Shown here piece after piece: positions 17,022 through 24,726 of a stretch of DNA of 44,349 nucleotides (the first letter of the stretch is position 1; each line of letters begins with the position of its first letter). The stretch spans positions 1-44,349 of the forward strand of contig DASYYE010000075.1 of assembly GCA_035946955.1 (NCBI GenBank), written 5' to 3'. Under the pieces are notes generated by a model. The model was not told the origin of the DNA. It ran no database searches and saw nothing but the letters and a program-made list of their open reading frames with translations. The position numbers were made by a program, and so were the translations under genes. Source of the DNA: DASYYE01 sp035946955 (GTDB taxonomy: Bacteria; Actinomycetota; Actinomycetes; Streptosporangiales; Streptosporangiaceae).

Positions 17022-17072
17022 GTCGACTACCATGACGGTAGCCTGTCGACAACTTGTCGTCAATAGGTCGAC
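17022..17072. promoter_or_regulatory. Phased GTCGAC operator array upstream of the GntR operon
   Basis: GTCGAC occurs at 17022, 17045 and 17067, with a near-copy GTCGTC at 17056. The last three are spaced exactly 11 bp apart, and the first lies 23 bp from the second. Between the first two is an inverted repeat CTACC-ATGAC-GGTAG (17027-17041). Sites on one helical face suggest cooperative binding, probably by the adjacent FadR-type regulator, whose start codon is only 13 bp away. Confidence 0.6.
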
Positions 17073-17100
17073 TGCGGCAGGCGAGCAGATGCCCGTGCTG

Positions 17101-17134
17101 CCTCCAACATGGCAAGACCTCCAACTTGGCAAGA
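17101..17134 (+). repeat. 17-bp tandem duplication
   Basis: Two abutting 17-bp copies (17101-17117 and 17118-17134) differ at one base, CCTCCAACATGGCAAGA against CCTCCAACTTGGCAAGA. They lie in the leader between the GTCGAC array and the likely start of the DUF2207-type gene. Confidence 0.8.
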
Positions 17135-17175
17135 AAAGTCACATCATGGCAGTTGCGCCCTGGTGCACTGGTGTC

Positions 17176-18441
17176 ATGACGGAAGGGTCGCCAGCGGTCA
17201 CCGGGCTGCTGGCCAGGCGCCACCCGAGGGTGCTGTACTACGCGACACTGCTGGACCTGGCCGCCCGCGGCTGGTTCCAGCTGAGGTTCCCGGCTGGGCA
17301 GCCGGATGGGGTGGGCGCGCCGGGCAGCGCCAGCGGCGTGGTCGACGATGCTGCGCAGGCGGAGCCGGCCATGTGCGTGCTGGCCGCCGAGCCGCCACAT
17401 GACACCCTCACGCCCTATGAACAGCGTGTGCTGGCGGTCATGGCGTCACGGGCGGGGGCGCGCCACCGAGAGGTGCCGGCGCAGGCCATGCCCGACAGTT
17501 TCGAAGACGGCGAACACGGGTTCCTGCAGAAGTTCCGCGATGAGGTCATCGCGGATGCCCGCCAGCTGGGGCTGAGCCGGCAGGCGGTGAGGACGGGCTG
17601 GATCATGCTGGCCTGGGCGGCCGCGTTCACATTCATCGGGGTCGTCCTCACCACCCACCACCCCACCCACTCACCGGGCTATTACTGGGCCATGGTCGCG
17701 GCCTTTGCCGCTTCCGGTGTTGTTGCGGGCCTGGGCATGCGAGAGGTGCCGACCAGGGCGGGGCGGGCCGCACTCACCCGGTCCCGTGCCAGGTGGGCAG
17801 GCCCCACCGGCCAGCCGGTCGCTGCCGCCGTCAGCGCCCGGGACCGAGGTCCGGCTTATCGCACCGTGCTGGGGGAGCCGGAAGTGGCGGAGGCCGTGTT
17901 CGGTCAGCGGAGCACCAGTGCGGTGTGGTCGGGGTACGGCGGGCGGTGGCGGCTGCTGAGTGTGGGCGATCCGCAGGAGAGGCCATTCCCGGGCATCGCA
18001 TCCGTGGCCTACCTGGTCGTCGGGCTCCCGGTCACCGAGGCCTTCCTCATCGGCGGTGCGTCCCTGGGTGGCGTGGGCGGGGCGCTGCTGCAGACAGCCG
18101 GCGTCAGTGTCGTGTGCGGCGGGGTCGTCGTGGTCTACCAGAATGTCGTCCGCCGTATGCGGACCCCCAGGATTGCCGAGTTCACCGGCCAGGTGGTCAA
18201 GCGCTGGTCGCTGAGCAGCGATGACGACGGGAACACAGTGGTCAACGGCATCGCGGTCGACGACGGGGTGCGTGACCAGGCGTGGGCGTTCACAGTGGGG
18301 GTCCGTACCGGGGAGACGGTCCCCCCAGGAGCACTCGTCCACGTGCGGGCCAACCCGCGGCGCAACAAGCTGCTCAGCATCGAGCAGGTAGAGCCACCGG
18401 TCCCGGCACCCCATTTCCGCGGGATCGCGGACCCCGGCTAG
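17176..18441 (+). CDS. DUF2207-type membrane protein
   Basis: The assigned protein has 421 residues. The N-terminal part (SPAVTGLLARR, then YYATLLDLAARGWFQL) resembles the cytoplasmic winged-helix-like region of DUF2207 proteins, followed by FLQKFRDEVIADARQLGLSR. Two transmembrane helices (about 150-200) and a later hydrophobic pair (about 290-335) flank cytoplasmic stretches. Function is unknown. The frame is open back to an ATG at 17032, but that lies inside the operator array; 17089, 17146 and 17176 are alternatives and none has a strong ribosome binding site. The stop codon interlocks with that of the convergent XRE-STAND gene. Confidence 0.7.
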   Translation: MTEGSPAVTGLLARRHPRVLYYATLLDLAARGWFQLRFPAGQPDGVGAPGSASGVVDDAAQAEPAMCVLAAEPPHDTLTPYEQRVLAVMASRAGARHREVPAQAMPDSFEDGEHGFLQKFRDEVIADARQLGLSRQAVRTGWIMLAWAAAFTFIGVVLTTHHPTHSPGYYWAMVAAFAASGVVAGLGMREVPTRAGRAALTRSRARWAGPTGQPVAAAVSARDRGPAYRTVLGEPEVAEAVFGQRSTSAVWSGYGGRWRLLSVGDPQERPFPGIASVAYLVVGLPVTEAFLIGGASLGGVGGALLQTAGVSVVCGGVVVVYQNVVRRMRTPRIAEFTGQVVKRWSLSSDDDGNTVVNGIAVDDGVRDQAWAFTVGVRTGETVPPGALVHVRANPRRNKLLSIEQVEPPVPAPHFRGIADPG

Positions 18442-21305
18442 GACGCGGCCTGCCCCGGACCGGAGTCCACCCAGACCAGCCGGGGGTAGCCCGCGGGGTC
18501 GGGCAGGGGACCGGAGCGGGCCGCCACAGTGATGCGCGCTGCGGCTGCGCACCACAGCCGGAACCCGCTGGCGTCCGCCTGTTCCGCCAGTGCCCGGGCT
18601 TGCTCGGCAGCACCGGTCGTGTCGCCGCGCGCAAGGCTCAGGCAGGCGCCCAGCGCCAGCCGCTCCAGGGTGATGCGAGGGCTGATAGCAGGGCCACCGC
18701 GGGTGATCTCTTCGTCCGCGGCGGTGGCGCGCTGCCTGGCGGCCGCAGGGTCTCCGGCCGCGAGCGCCGCCAGTGCCTCGTGCATCGCCACCGACACGAG
18801 CAGGTCTGGCTCACCGATCTGCGTGGCCACAGTGGCGGCCGCCGCGAGCGCGCCCCCGGCGGCGGCGGGGTCTCCGTCGGCCAGTGCTGTCATCGCGGCC
18901 GCGTCCAGGTAGTGGCCGCGGTTGCGGCGCTCGCCGAGGCCTTCCGACATCGTGAGCACCTCGGACATCAGCGTGCGGGCCTGTGACACCTGGCCGCGTG
19001 ACAACAGCACCAGTGCGCGTGCGTGCTCCGCATTGGCCACGCCGTCCAGGTCACCGAAGCGCCGCTTCACCGCAGCGGACTCCGCGATCAGCTCAGCCGC
19101 CGCGTCCAGCGCGCCCTGGCTGTGCCGCACCATGCCGAGCGCCTGCACCGCGCGGCCGATGCCGTACCCGTCACCGAGCGAGCGCAGTTCCGTCAGGGCC
19201 TGCTCATAGAGTTCCTCGGTGCGGCCGAGCGCACCCTGCTGGAAGGCGATCGCACCCAGGTTGGACAGGGCACGGGCGGCCGCGACCCGCAGTCCGCATG
19301 ACTGGGCAGCCGTCACCGACTCCCGCAGCCAGTGGCTGGCCTCGTCCAGTTGGCCCTGCAGGAGCGCCACGGTGCCGAGGACCATGGAGGCGCGCGTCCG
19401 CACCTCGGCGGCGACGTCAGGAGTGACGGCCGAGAGTTGTTCGGCCTGCGCGCACGCGGCGTGGGCCACGGTGACCGCCTCAGCGAACTCCGACAGCATC
19501 AGGTGGGCCGTGCACTGCGAGGCGGCCAGCATGGCACGCAGCACGTCTTCACCGGCGGCCAGCCCGGCGGCCGCGCTGCGGCACAGGGCGAGCGCCTCGC
19601 GCACCTTGGAGCGCTGCAGCAGGCACTGGGCCAGCCGTGACGCGGCTTCGGCCCGCACTGCCGGGGGCCCTGACCGCCGCAGCGCCTCACGGTAGGCCTC
19701 CTCGGCCTGGGCTGACCGTTCGCTGTGCACGAGGAGGAGGTTCCCCTGGGCGAGGAAGAGCTGGCGGGTGGTCTCCTCGTCCAGCCGCCCGGTGCTCAGC
19801 AGTTCGACCGCGAGGTCGGCGGCCCGCCCGGCCTGGCCGCGGTAGATCAGCTCGTTGGCACTGGCGGAGAGCAGGTCGGCCGCCTCGGCAGCCTGCCCTG
19901 CCCGCAGGTAGTGCCAGCAGGCCTCCAGCGGGTCGGCGAGGGCCTGCTCGCAGTGGCGGGCGGCCAGGCCGTGCAGCCGCCGCCGGTCCGCGGCGGTCCC
20001 CGTCAGCCAGGCGTAGGCGTGGTCGTGGACGAGGGGGTGCAGACTGGCCCTGGCCACATGGCCGACCAGTTGCCTGCGGCGCAGCTCCTCGAGGCCGCCG
20101 GGCACGTCGAGCGGGCCGTCGAGTTCCTCGCTCGACTCGATGAGCCGGTCGTCGAGCAGGTCCAGCGGCTGACGGAACACGGCAAGCAGCGCCACCAGGC
20201 GCCGGGCCGGGTCGCTGAGGTCGGCAAGCGTTGTCTGGAGCAGGTAGGAGGACACCTGTGGGTGCGCTTCCAGCCTGTCCAGCAGCGCCGCGGGGTCCGG
20301 CTCACCGTAGCGGACCTGGCCGAGCGCGAGGCGGATCAGCATCGGGCTCGCGCCCGTCCGCTCGACCAGGCGCCCGGCTAAGCCGTCAGGCAGCGGCGCA
20401 GCGGACACCTGCTGGATCAGCAGGCGCGCCTCGTCTGAGGCCAGTCCGCCGAGGTGGAACACGTCAAAGGCGGCCAGCGGCCACTCCTCCCGGCTGACCG
20501 CCAGGAACTGCGCATGGGAGGCAGTGGCCAGGTGCTCGACCACCGCGGCCGTGTCGTCTTCGCCGTGGAGCAGCTGCGCGTTGTCCAGGCAGACCAGTGG
20601 GCGGAGCTGGTTGAGCGCGGTGGTGAGCAGGTGCAGTTGCTCGTCACGGGGGAGCGGGCGTGCCGCGAGGCTGGGGTCGAGCAGTGGCGCGAGCTCGGAT
20701 TGGCCGTGCCCGGTCAGGAAACGGGCCAGCCTGCGGACCACCGCCTCTACCGGTGTGGTGATGCCGGCCGTCAGGGTCAGCCAGCACACGGGTGCATGGC
20801 GGGCATGTGCGCGCGCCACCGCCGCACCGAGGCTGGTCTTGCCCACCCCGGGTGGGCCCACCATCAGGACACAGCGCTGGGCTTCGAGCCGGTCCCGCAG
20901 GCTGGCGGTGGCAGCGGCGCGCGCAACCACCGGGCTGGGTGGGGCGGGGATGGCTGCGAGGTCGTCGGCCGCGGTCCCCGGCGCTGGCGGGCGTGGCAGC
21001 AGGCCCGGGGGCTGCGAGGCGTACTCCCCCCCGTTCGGGCCGCGGGCCGACTCGGCCAGCAGGTGCAGCCGTGCGGCTAGGCCAGGTTCTTCTGCCAGGC
21101 CCAGGGCTGGCAGGAACAAGGCCGCGACCACAGCCGGGTCGGGGAGGCGTTTCCCCTGTTCAAGGCGGGAGATCTGTGCCTCGCTGTAGCCGACCGCAAG
21201 GCCGAGTTCGCGCTGGGTGAGCCGGGAGCGGTGCCGGAGCACACGCAGCGCGGACCCGAAGTCCGCCAGGGAGGACTCAGGCAAAGCCACGCGCCTGGTC
21301 GCCAT
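18438..21305 (-). CDS. XRE-STAND-TPR regulator
   Basis: This 955-residue protein has three parts. An N-terminal XRE helix-turn-helix (about 15-75) contains LTQRELGLAVGYSEAQISRL. A STAND/NB-ARC-like ATPase follows, with P-loop GPPGVGKTS (about 150), Walker B-like RPLVCLDNAQLL and a winged-helix segment. From about 480 to the end is an alpha-helical, Ala/Leu-rich TPR array with units such as AEEAYREALRRSG. Such proteins couple a signal bound by the repeats to NTP-dependent oligomerisation and either transcription or, in some STAND families, immunity. ATG 21305 is preferred over GTG 21317 because GGGTGGTGG precedes it. It is divergent from a methyltransferase gene. Its ligand is unknown. Confidence 0.88.
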   Translation of the reverse strand: MATRRVALPESSLADFGSALRVLRHRSRLTQRELGLAVGYSEAQISRLEQGKRLPDPAVVAALFLPALGLAEEPGLAARLHLLAESARGPNGGEYASQPPGLLPRPPAPGTAADDLAAIPAPPSPVVARAAATASLRDRLEAQRCVLMVGPPGVGKTSLGAAVARAHARHAPVCWLTLTAGITTPVEAVVRRLARFLTGHGQSELAPLLDPSLAARPLPRDEQLHLLTTALNQLRPLVCLDNAQLLHGEDDTAAVVEHLATASHAQFLAVSREEWPLAAFDVFHLGGLASDEARLLIQQVSAAPLPDGLAGRLVERTGASPMLIRLALGQVRYGEPDPAALLDRLEAHPQVSSYLLQTTLADLSDPARRLVALLAVFRQPLDLLDDRLIESSEELDGPLDVPGGLEELRRRQLVGHVARASLHPLVHDHAYAWLTGTAADRRRLHGLAARHCEQALADPLEACWHYLRAGQAAEAADLLSASANELIYRGQAGRAADLAVELLSTGRLDEETTRQLFLAQGNLLLVHSERSAQAEEAYREALRRSGPPAVRAEAASRLAQCLLQRSKVREALALCRSAAAGLAAGEDVLRAMLAASQCTAHLMLSEFAEAVTVAHAACAQAEQLSAVTPDVAAEVRTRASMVLGTVALLQGQLDEASHWLRESVTAAQSCGLRVAAARALSNLGAIAFQQGALGRTEELYEQALTELRSLGDGYGIGRAVQALGMVRHSQGALDAAAELIAESAAVKRRFGDLDGVANAEHARALVLLSRGQVSQARTLMSEVLTMSEGLGERRNRGHYLDAAAMTALADGDPAAAGGALAAAATVATQIGEPDLLVSVAMHEALAALAAGDPAAARQRATAADEEITRGGPAISPRITLERLALGACLSLARGDTTGAAEQARALAEQADASGFRLWCAAAARITVAARSGPLPDPAGYPRLVWVDSGPGQAAS

Positions 21306-21469
21306 GGGAGCCACCACCCGAATCGCTCAAAAACACGACTGGCCCGCTAGTAGCCTAGCGAAGCCTGGGCTGGTCTTGCTGGCTGCAGCGGTGGTGCAGG
21401 ATACTCCCAGAGTGCTGGGCAACCCGGGTGCTGTCTATGGGCTCCTCGTACAGGGCGGCGGAGTGAGTG

Positions 21470-22252
21470 ATGCGTACCGACCGTTATGTGCATTCCGGGC
21501 GCCGCTGGGCAGACGGCGCCGAGCTCGTGTACGGCCCGCTCGCGGCCGAGCTGCTCTCGCTGAGCCCACACCCCCTGACCGGCCGGACCGTGCTCGACGC
21601 GGGGGCGGGCACCGGCGCGGTCAGTGCCGCACTGGTGGCCCAGGGCGCCAGCGTCTTGGCGGTGGACTACTCCGCCGCCATGCTGACCTGGGACGCGGCC
21701 GCGCGCCCGCCCGCTGCTGTGGCCGACATCCGGGCCCTGCCGCTCGCTGCCAATGCGGTCGATGACAGCGTCGCGGCGTTTGTCCTGAACCATCTCACCG
21801 ACCCCGGGCACGGCCTGGCCGAACTGGCCCGGGTCACCCGGCCGGGCGGTGCCGTCCTCGCGACCGTGTTCAGCAACGAGGGACAAAGCCAGGTTCGTGA
21901 CAAGGTCGACGCGCTGGCCCGCGAATGGGGCTGGCAGGCGCCCGCCTGGTACACCAAGCTCAATGCCACCGCCGTCCCGCTGCTCGGCAGCGAGGCGGCC
22001 ATGGCGGCCGCCGCCCAGGCCGCCGGGCTCACGGACGTGCATGCCGAGGAACGCCAGGTGGACGTCGGCGTCGCGCAGCCCCGCCAGCTCGTCCGGTACC
22101 GCCTCGGCCATGTCGTGTTCACCGACTGGCTCGACGCCATCGGCCCCGCCCAGGCCCAGGACTTCGCCGCAGCGGCCGAACAGGCGGTGAGCGGGGTCAT
22201 GGAACCATACCGGCCCGCCGTGGTCTTCCTCTGCGCCCTCGCGCCCCGCTAG
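21470..22252 (+). CDS. SAM-dependent methyltransferase, class I
   Basis: This 260-residue cytoplasmic enzyme has motif I VLDAGAGTGAVSAAL, motif II-like VLAVDYSAAML and the DIRALPLAANAVDDSVAAFVL stretch typical of the Methyltransf_11/UbiE group. ARVTRPGGAVLATVF is motif III. The substrate is not evident. ATG 21470 follows GGCGGAG by six bases, and a GTG three bases earlier is possible. It is divergent from the XRE-STAND gene across about 165 bp, which may mean joint control. Confidence 0.88.
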   Translation: MRTDRYVHSGRRWADGAELVYGPLAAELLSLSPHPLTGRTVLDAGAGTGAVSAALVAQGASVLAVDYSAAMLTWDAAARPPAAVADIRALPLAANAVDDSVAAFVLNHLTDPGHGLAELARVTRPGGAVLATVFSNEGQSQVRDKVDALAREWGWQAPAWYTKLNATAVPLLGSEAAMAAAAQAAGLTDVHAEERQVDVGVAQPRQLVRYRLGHVVFTDWLDAIGPAQAQDFAAAAEQAVSGVMEPYRPAVVFLCALAPR

Positions 22253-22274
22253 CCGCGCTCGCCTCCGGGGCGCC

Positions 22275-22454
22275 TTGAGGCGCTGCCTTCCCATCGACGA
22301 GGCACGCCCGGCCAGGAGCGGGCGGATCGAAACCACCCACTTCCTGCTGGCCCTGCTGTCGCTGCAGCGCCCGGATCCGGCTGCCGAGCTGCTGGACGCG
22401 CTCGGGGCCGGCCGGGTGGCGGTGCGCGAGCGCCTCGGTGGCGCGGCCGCATGA
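22275..22454 (+). pseudogene. Clp N-terminal-domain-like remnant
   Basis: Starting from a TTG at 22275, a 59-codon frame ends at TGA 22452-22454. It contains GRIETTHFLLALLSL and AELLDALGAGRVAVRERLG, which resemble the second half of a Clp N repeat domain (GTEHLLLALL, then VLxxLGVDxxxVR). No ATG/GTG start, ribosome binding site or AAA+ domain accompanies it. A decayed fragment of a ClpC/ClpB-like or stand-alone Clp N gene is the best reading; a short expressed adaptor is possible but less likely. Confidence 0.45.
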
Positions 22455-22527
22455 ACCGCCACGGCGTCTGCGGGCAGGACTCCGGCCGGGTGATGGCCGC
22501 AGGCGGGCACCCGGTGCGGCCGCCCTC

Positions 22528-22537
22528 TTGTGGACAA
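22528..22537 (-). other. Isolated DnaA-box match
   Basis: TTGTGGACAA reads TTGTCCACAA on the minus strand, a perfect match to the high-GC actinobacterial DnaA box TTGTCCACA. It stands alone, so it is not an origin. It could be a DnaA titration or regulatory site, or chance. Confidence 0.4.
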
Positions 22538-22546
22538 CCGTTATCC

Positions 22547-22584
22547 GTTCAGATTTTCCCCCCAGTAGGGGCGAAAATCTGAAC
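22547..22584. terminator. Long hairpin with AT-rich 12-bp arms
   Basis: GTTCAGATTTTC (22547-22558) and GAAAATCTGAAC (22573-22584) are exact complements, and CCCC/GGGG continues the stem inward to a short CAGTA loop. The arms are strikingly AT-rich for this genome. It may be a bidirectional terminator or a dyad operator upstream of the ArsR-type gene; the sequence does not decide. Confidence 0.5.
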
Positions 22585-22597
22585 CACTAATGAGTGG
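22584..22597. promoter_or_regulatory. Small dyad beside the long hairpin
   Basis: CCACT-AATG-AGTGG directly abuts the right arm of the long hairpin. It is a candidate protein-binding dyad, with weak support on its own. Confidence 0.3.
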
Positions 22598-22640
22598 ATC
22601 ATGGAGCGGTGCCCGCCCAGCGGCTGGGCAGGTAGAAAAG

Positions 22641-22696
22641 ATCGTTGAGAGAAAACTCTTGAGAGGTAACTCTCGAAGGTTTACTCTCGAGAAGTG
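22641..22696 (+). promoter_or_regulatory. Four 14-bp repeats running into the ArsR-type start codon
   Basis: Units begin at 22641, 22655, 22669 and 22683, exactly 14 bp apart. Units two to four are ACTCTTGAGAGGTA, ACTCTCGAAGGTTT and ACTCTCGAGAAGTG, and the first shares only the TTGAGAG core. Neighbouring CTCTCGA and TTGAGAG elements also form overlapping inverted repeats. The last unit contains the GTG start codon. This looks like a cooperative operator for the downstream regulator. Confidence 0.65.
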
Positions 22697-23338
22697 ACTA
22701 TCGAAGAACCTGAGGATGCCCAGTCTGAACGTGACCCGGCTCAGCTGGGGCTGCGGCAGGTCTCGGACGCGCGGACCATGCGCGCATTGGCCCATCCAGT
22801 GCGGATCGCACTCATCGAGCAGCTCAGCATGGGGGGCGCGATGACCGCCACCGAGGTTGGCGAGCTGATCGGTGAGTCACCGACCACATGCTCGTTCCAC
22901 CTGCGTCAGCTCGCGAAGTACGGGTTTGTGGAGGAAGCCGGGGGAGGCAAGGGCCGTGCCAGGCCCTGGCGGATGACCTCTGTCGGCATGCAGGTCAGCG
23001 ACACCCACGACAGCCCGGAGGCCCAGATCGCGGCCAATGCCCTGATCCAGCTGATCCGGGAGCGTGCGATGCGCCGGTACCAGACCTGGCTGGAGACCAA
23101 AGCGACCTACCCGCGGCGGTGGCAGGAGGCCGCCATGGAGAACGAGTACGTCGCCTACCTGACCATTGAAGAGCTGGAGCAGCTCAACGATGAGCTGATG
23201 GCCATGCTGGTCCCCCGGTTCCGCGGGCGGCTCACTGACCCGTCGCTGCGCCCACCAGGTTCGGTGCCCGTGGAGATGCTCATGATCTCTTACCCGATTG
23301 GCCCGCCGCCACCCGGCACCAGTGACGGGGCCCGGTGA
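22694..23338 (+). CDS. ArsR-type winged-helix regulator
   Basis: This 214-residue regulator has a winged helix at about 30-95: MRALAHPVRIALIEQL, then TATEVGELIGESPTTCSFHL and RQLAKYGFVEEAG. The metal-binding cysteines of classical ArsR proteins are absent, so it fits the HTH_20-like branch that often controls transporters. The C-terminal half is helical with acidic patches. The start is GTG 22694 inside the last operator repeat. No good ribosome binding site lies at normal spacing, so translation could be leaderless. The gene overlaps the MFS gene, pointing to local repression of that transporter. Confidence 0.85.
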   Translation: MTIEEPEDAQSERDPAQLGLRQVSDARTMRALAHPVRIALIEQLSMGGAMTATEVGELIGESPTTCSFHLRQLAKYGFVEEAGGGKGRARPWRMTSVGMQVSDTHDSPEAQIAANALIQLIRERAMRRYQTWLETKATYPRRWQEAAMENEYVAYLTIEELEQLNDELMAMLVPRFRGRLTDPSLRPPGSVPVEMLMISYPIGPPPPGTSDGAR

Positions 23339-24726
23339 TGGCCGGCCGTGGGTTGCCGCGTGGCCTGACGCCACTGCGCCACCGTGGGTTCCGGCTGCTG
23401 GCGGGCGGCCAGCTCACCTCCAATGTCGGAGACGCCCTCTACATGGTGGCCCTGCCCTGGTACGTGCTCGCCGAGCACGGGGGAGCGCTCCTGCTCGGCA
23501 CCGTGCTCGCCGCCTATGGCATCCCCCGGACTGTGCTCCTCGCGGTCGGTGGGCAGGCCAGTGACCGCTGGCGGCCCTGGACCGTGATGATGGCGGCGGA
23601 CACCGTGCGCATGGTCGCGGTGGCTGCCTTGGCGGTCGCGACGGTATCGGGGCCAGCCAGCGCCGTCGTCCTGGTGCCGATCGCGGTGGTGCTCGGGGCA
23701 GGTGAGGGGCTGTTCCTGCCCGGGTCGATGGCGATCGCCCCGGCCCTGCTGCCCGGTGACGACCTGCAAGCGGGCAACGCGCTGCTGGCGGGCGGGACTC
23801 AGCTCGCGACGCTGGCCGGGCCGCTGGTGGGTGGCGTGATCGTTGCTTTCTTCGGCCCGGCGCCGGCGTTCGCGATCGACGCCGCCACCTTTGCGGTCTC
23901 CGCCCTCACACTGGTAGGAGTACGCGCCACCCAGCGGACCGCACCAGGTGCCGCGCCAGCCGGGCAACCGGAGCCTGCGGCGGTTGCGCTCGCTGATGCT
24001 GGCAACCCCGGGCCCACGCTGCGCTCGATGCTGCGTTCGGAGCCCATCCTCCAGGTCGGGCTGCTGGTCACAGTCGCGGCGAACCTGGGGTCCGGGGGAC
24101 TGGGCGAGGTAGCGCTGCCGTCACTGGCCCACGGGCCGTTGCATTCCGGCGCTGGCGGCTACGGTGCGCTGATCGCCGCCCTCGGCGGCGGCGCGCTGGT
24201 GGGCACGATCGTGGCGGGCCAGGCAAGGCAGGCCCGGCGGCCGTTGGTCGTGGGTACCTTCGCGTTCCTCGTGGCGGCCGTGGCCATGGCGGCGGTTCCT
24301 TATGTCGGCAGCACTGTCGCGGTCGGTCTCCTCATCGCGGTGTTCGGCGTGATGGAGGGTTTCGGGAATGTAGTCACGATCACCGCAGTCCAACGGTGGG
24401 CGCCGCCGCAGGTGATGGGGCGGCTCATGGGCGTGCTCGTCCTGGCCAGCATGGGTCTCTTCCCGGTCTCGGTCGCGCTGGCGGGTTTCGTGGTCCACGA
24501 CCTGGGCCCGGCCCCGTTCTTCCCGTTCGCGTCGGCCACCCTCGCGCTTGCGGTGCTCGTCGCACTCACGCAGCGGACCTGGCGGGACTTTGGCATGGCA
24601 CCGGCCGCCACCGGTAGCTCGGACACGTCCCCGCCGCTGGAGACGCTCACCGCCCTCGCACCAGCCGACCCAGGGCGCGACGCTCCTGCTGCTGCCCCGG
24701 CTGACACGACGGACCAGATGCCATGA
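23338..24726 (+). CDS. MFS transporter, DHA3/MFS_3-like
   Basis: This 462-residue protein has about 12 transmembrane segments. FRLLAGGQLTSNVGDALYMVALPWYVL is spread over TM1, and the motif A loop reads GGQASDRWRPW; both are typical of the MFS_3 group (macrolide and siderophore exporters). A hydrophilic central loop (about 200-225) separates the two halves, and the C-terminal 45 residues are polar and Ala/Pro-rich. Its ATG overlaps the regulator stop as TGATG, so the two are translationally coupled. It is probably the efflux pump controlled by the ArsR-type protein. Its substrate is unknown. Confidence 0.88.
   Translation: MAGRGLPRGLTPLRHRGFRLLAGGQLTSNVGDALYMVALPWYVLAEHGGALLLGTVLAAYGIPRTVLLAVGGQASDRWRPWTVMMAADTVRMVAVAALAVATVSGPASAVVLVPIAVVLGAGEGLFLPGSMAIAPALLPGDDLQAGNALLAGGTQLATLAGPLVGGVIVAFFGPAPAFAIDAATFAVSALTLVGVRATQRTAPGAAPAGQPEPAAVALADAGNPGPTLRSMLRSEPILQVGLLVTVAANLGSGGLGEVALPSLAHGPLHSGAGGYGALIAALGGGALVGTIVAGQARQARRPLVVGTFAFLVAAVAMAAVPYVGSTVAVGLLIAVFGVMEGFGNVVTITAVQRWAPPQVMGRLMGVLVLASMGLFPVSVALAGFVVHDLGPAPFFPFASATLALAVLVALTQRTWRDFGMAPAATGSSDTSPPLETLTALAPADPGRDAPAAAPADTTDQMP

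Larger units (their letters stand above)
22455..22693. other. Non-coding interval rich in inverted repeats
   Basis: This 239-bp stretch before the ArsR-type gene holds a DnaA-box match, a long AT-armed hairpin, two smaller hairpins (22584-22597 and 22615-22629, the latter GCCCAGC-G-GCTGGGC) and a 14-bp repeat array. It is clearly more AT-rich than its surroundings. No gene is supported in it. Confidence 0.7.

Noticed and set aside
22528..22700. Replication origin
   Set aside because: Only one DnaA box is present, with no dnaA, dnaN or rep gene nearby; the 14-bp repeats abut a regulator gene and read better as operators than as plasmid iterons.
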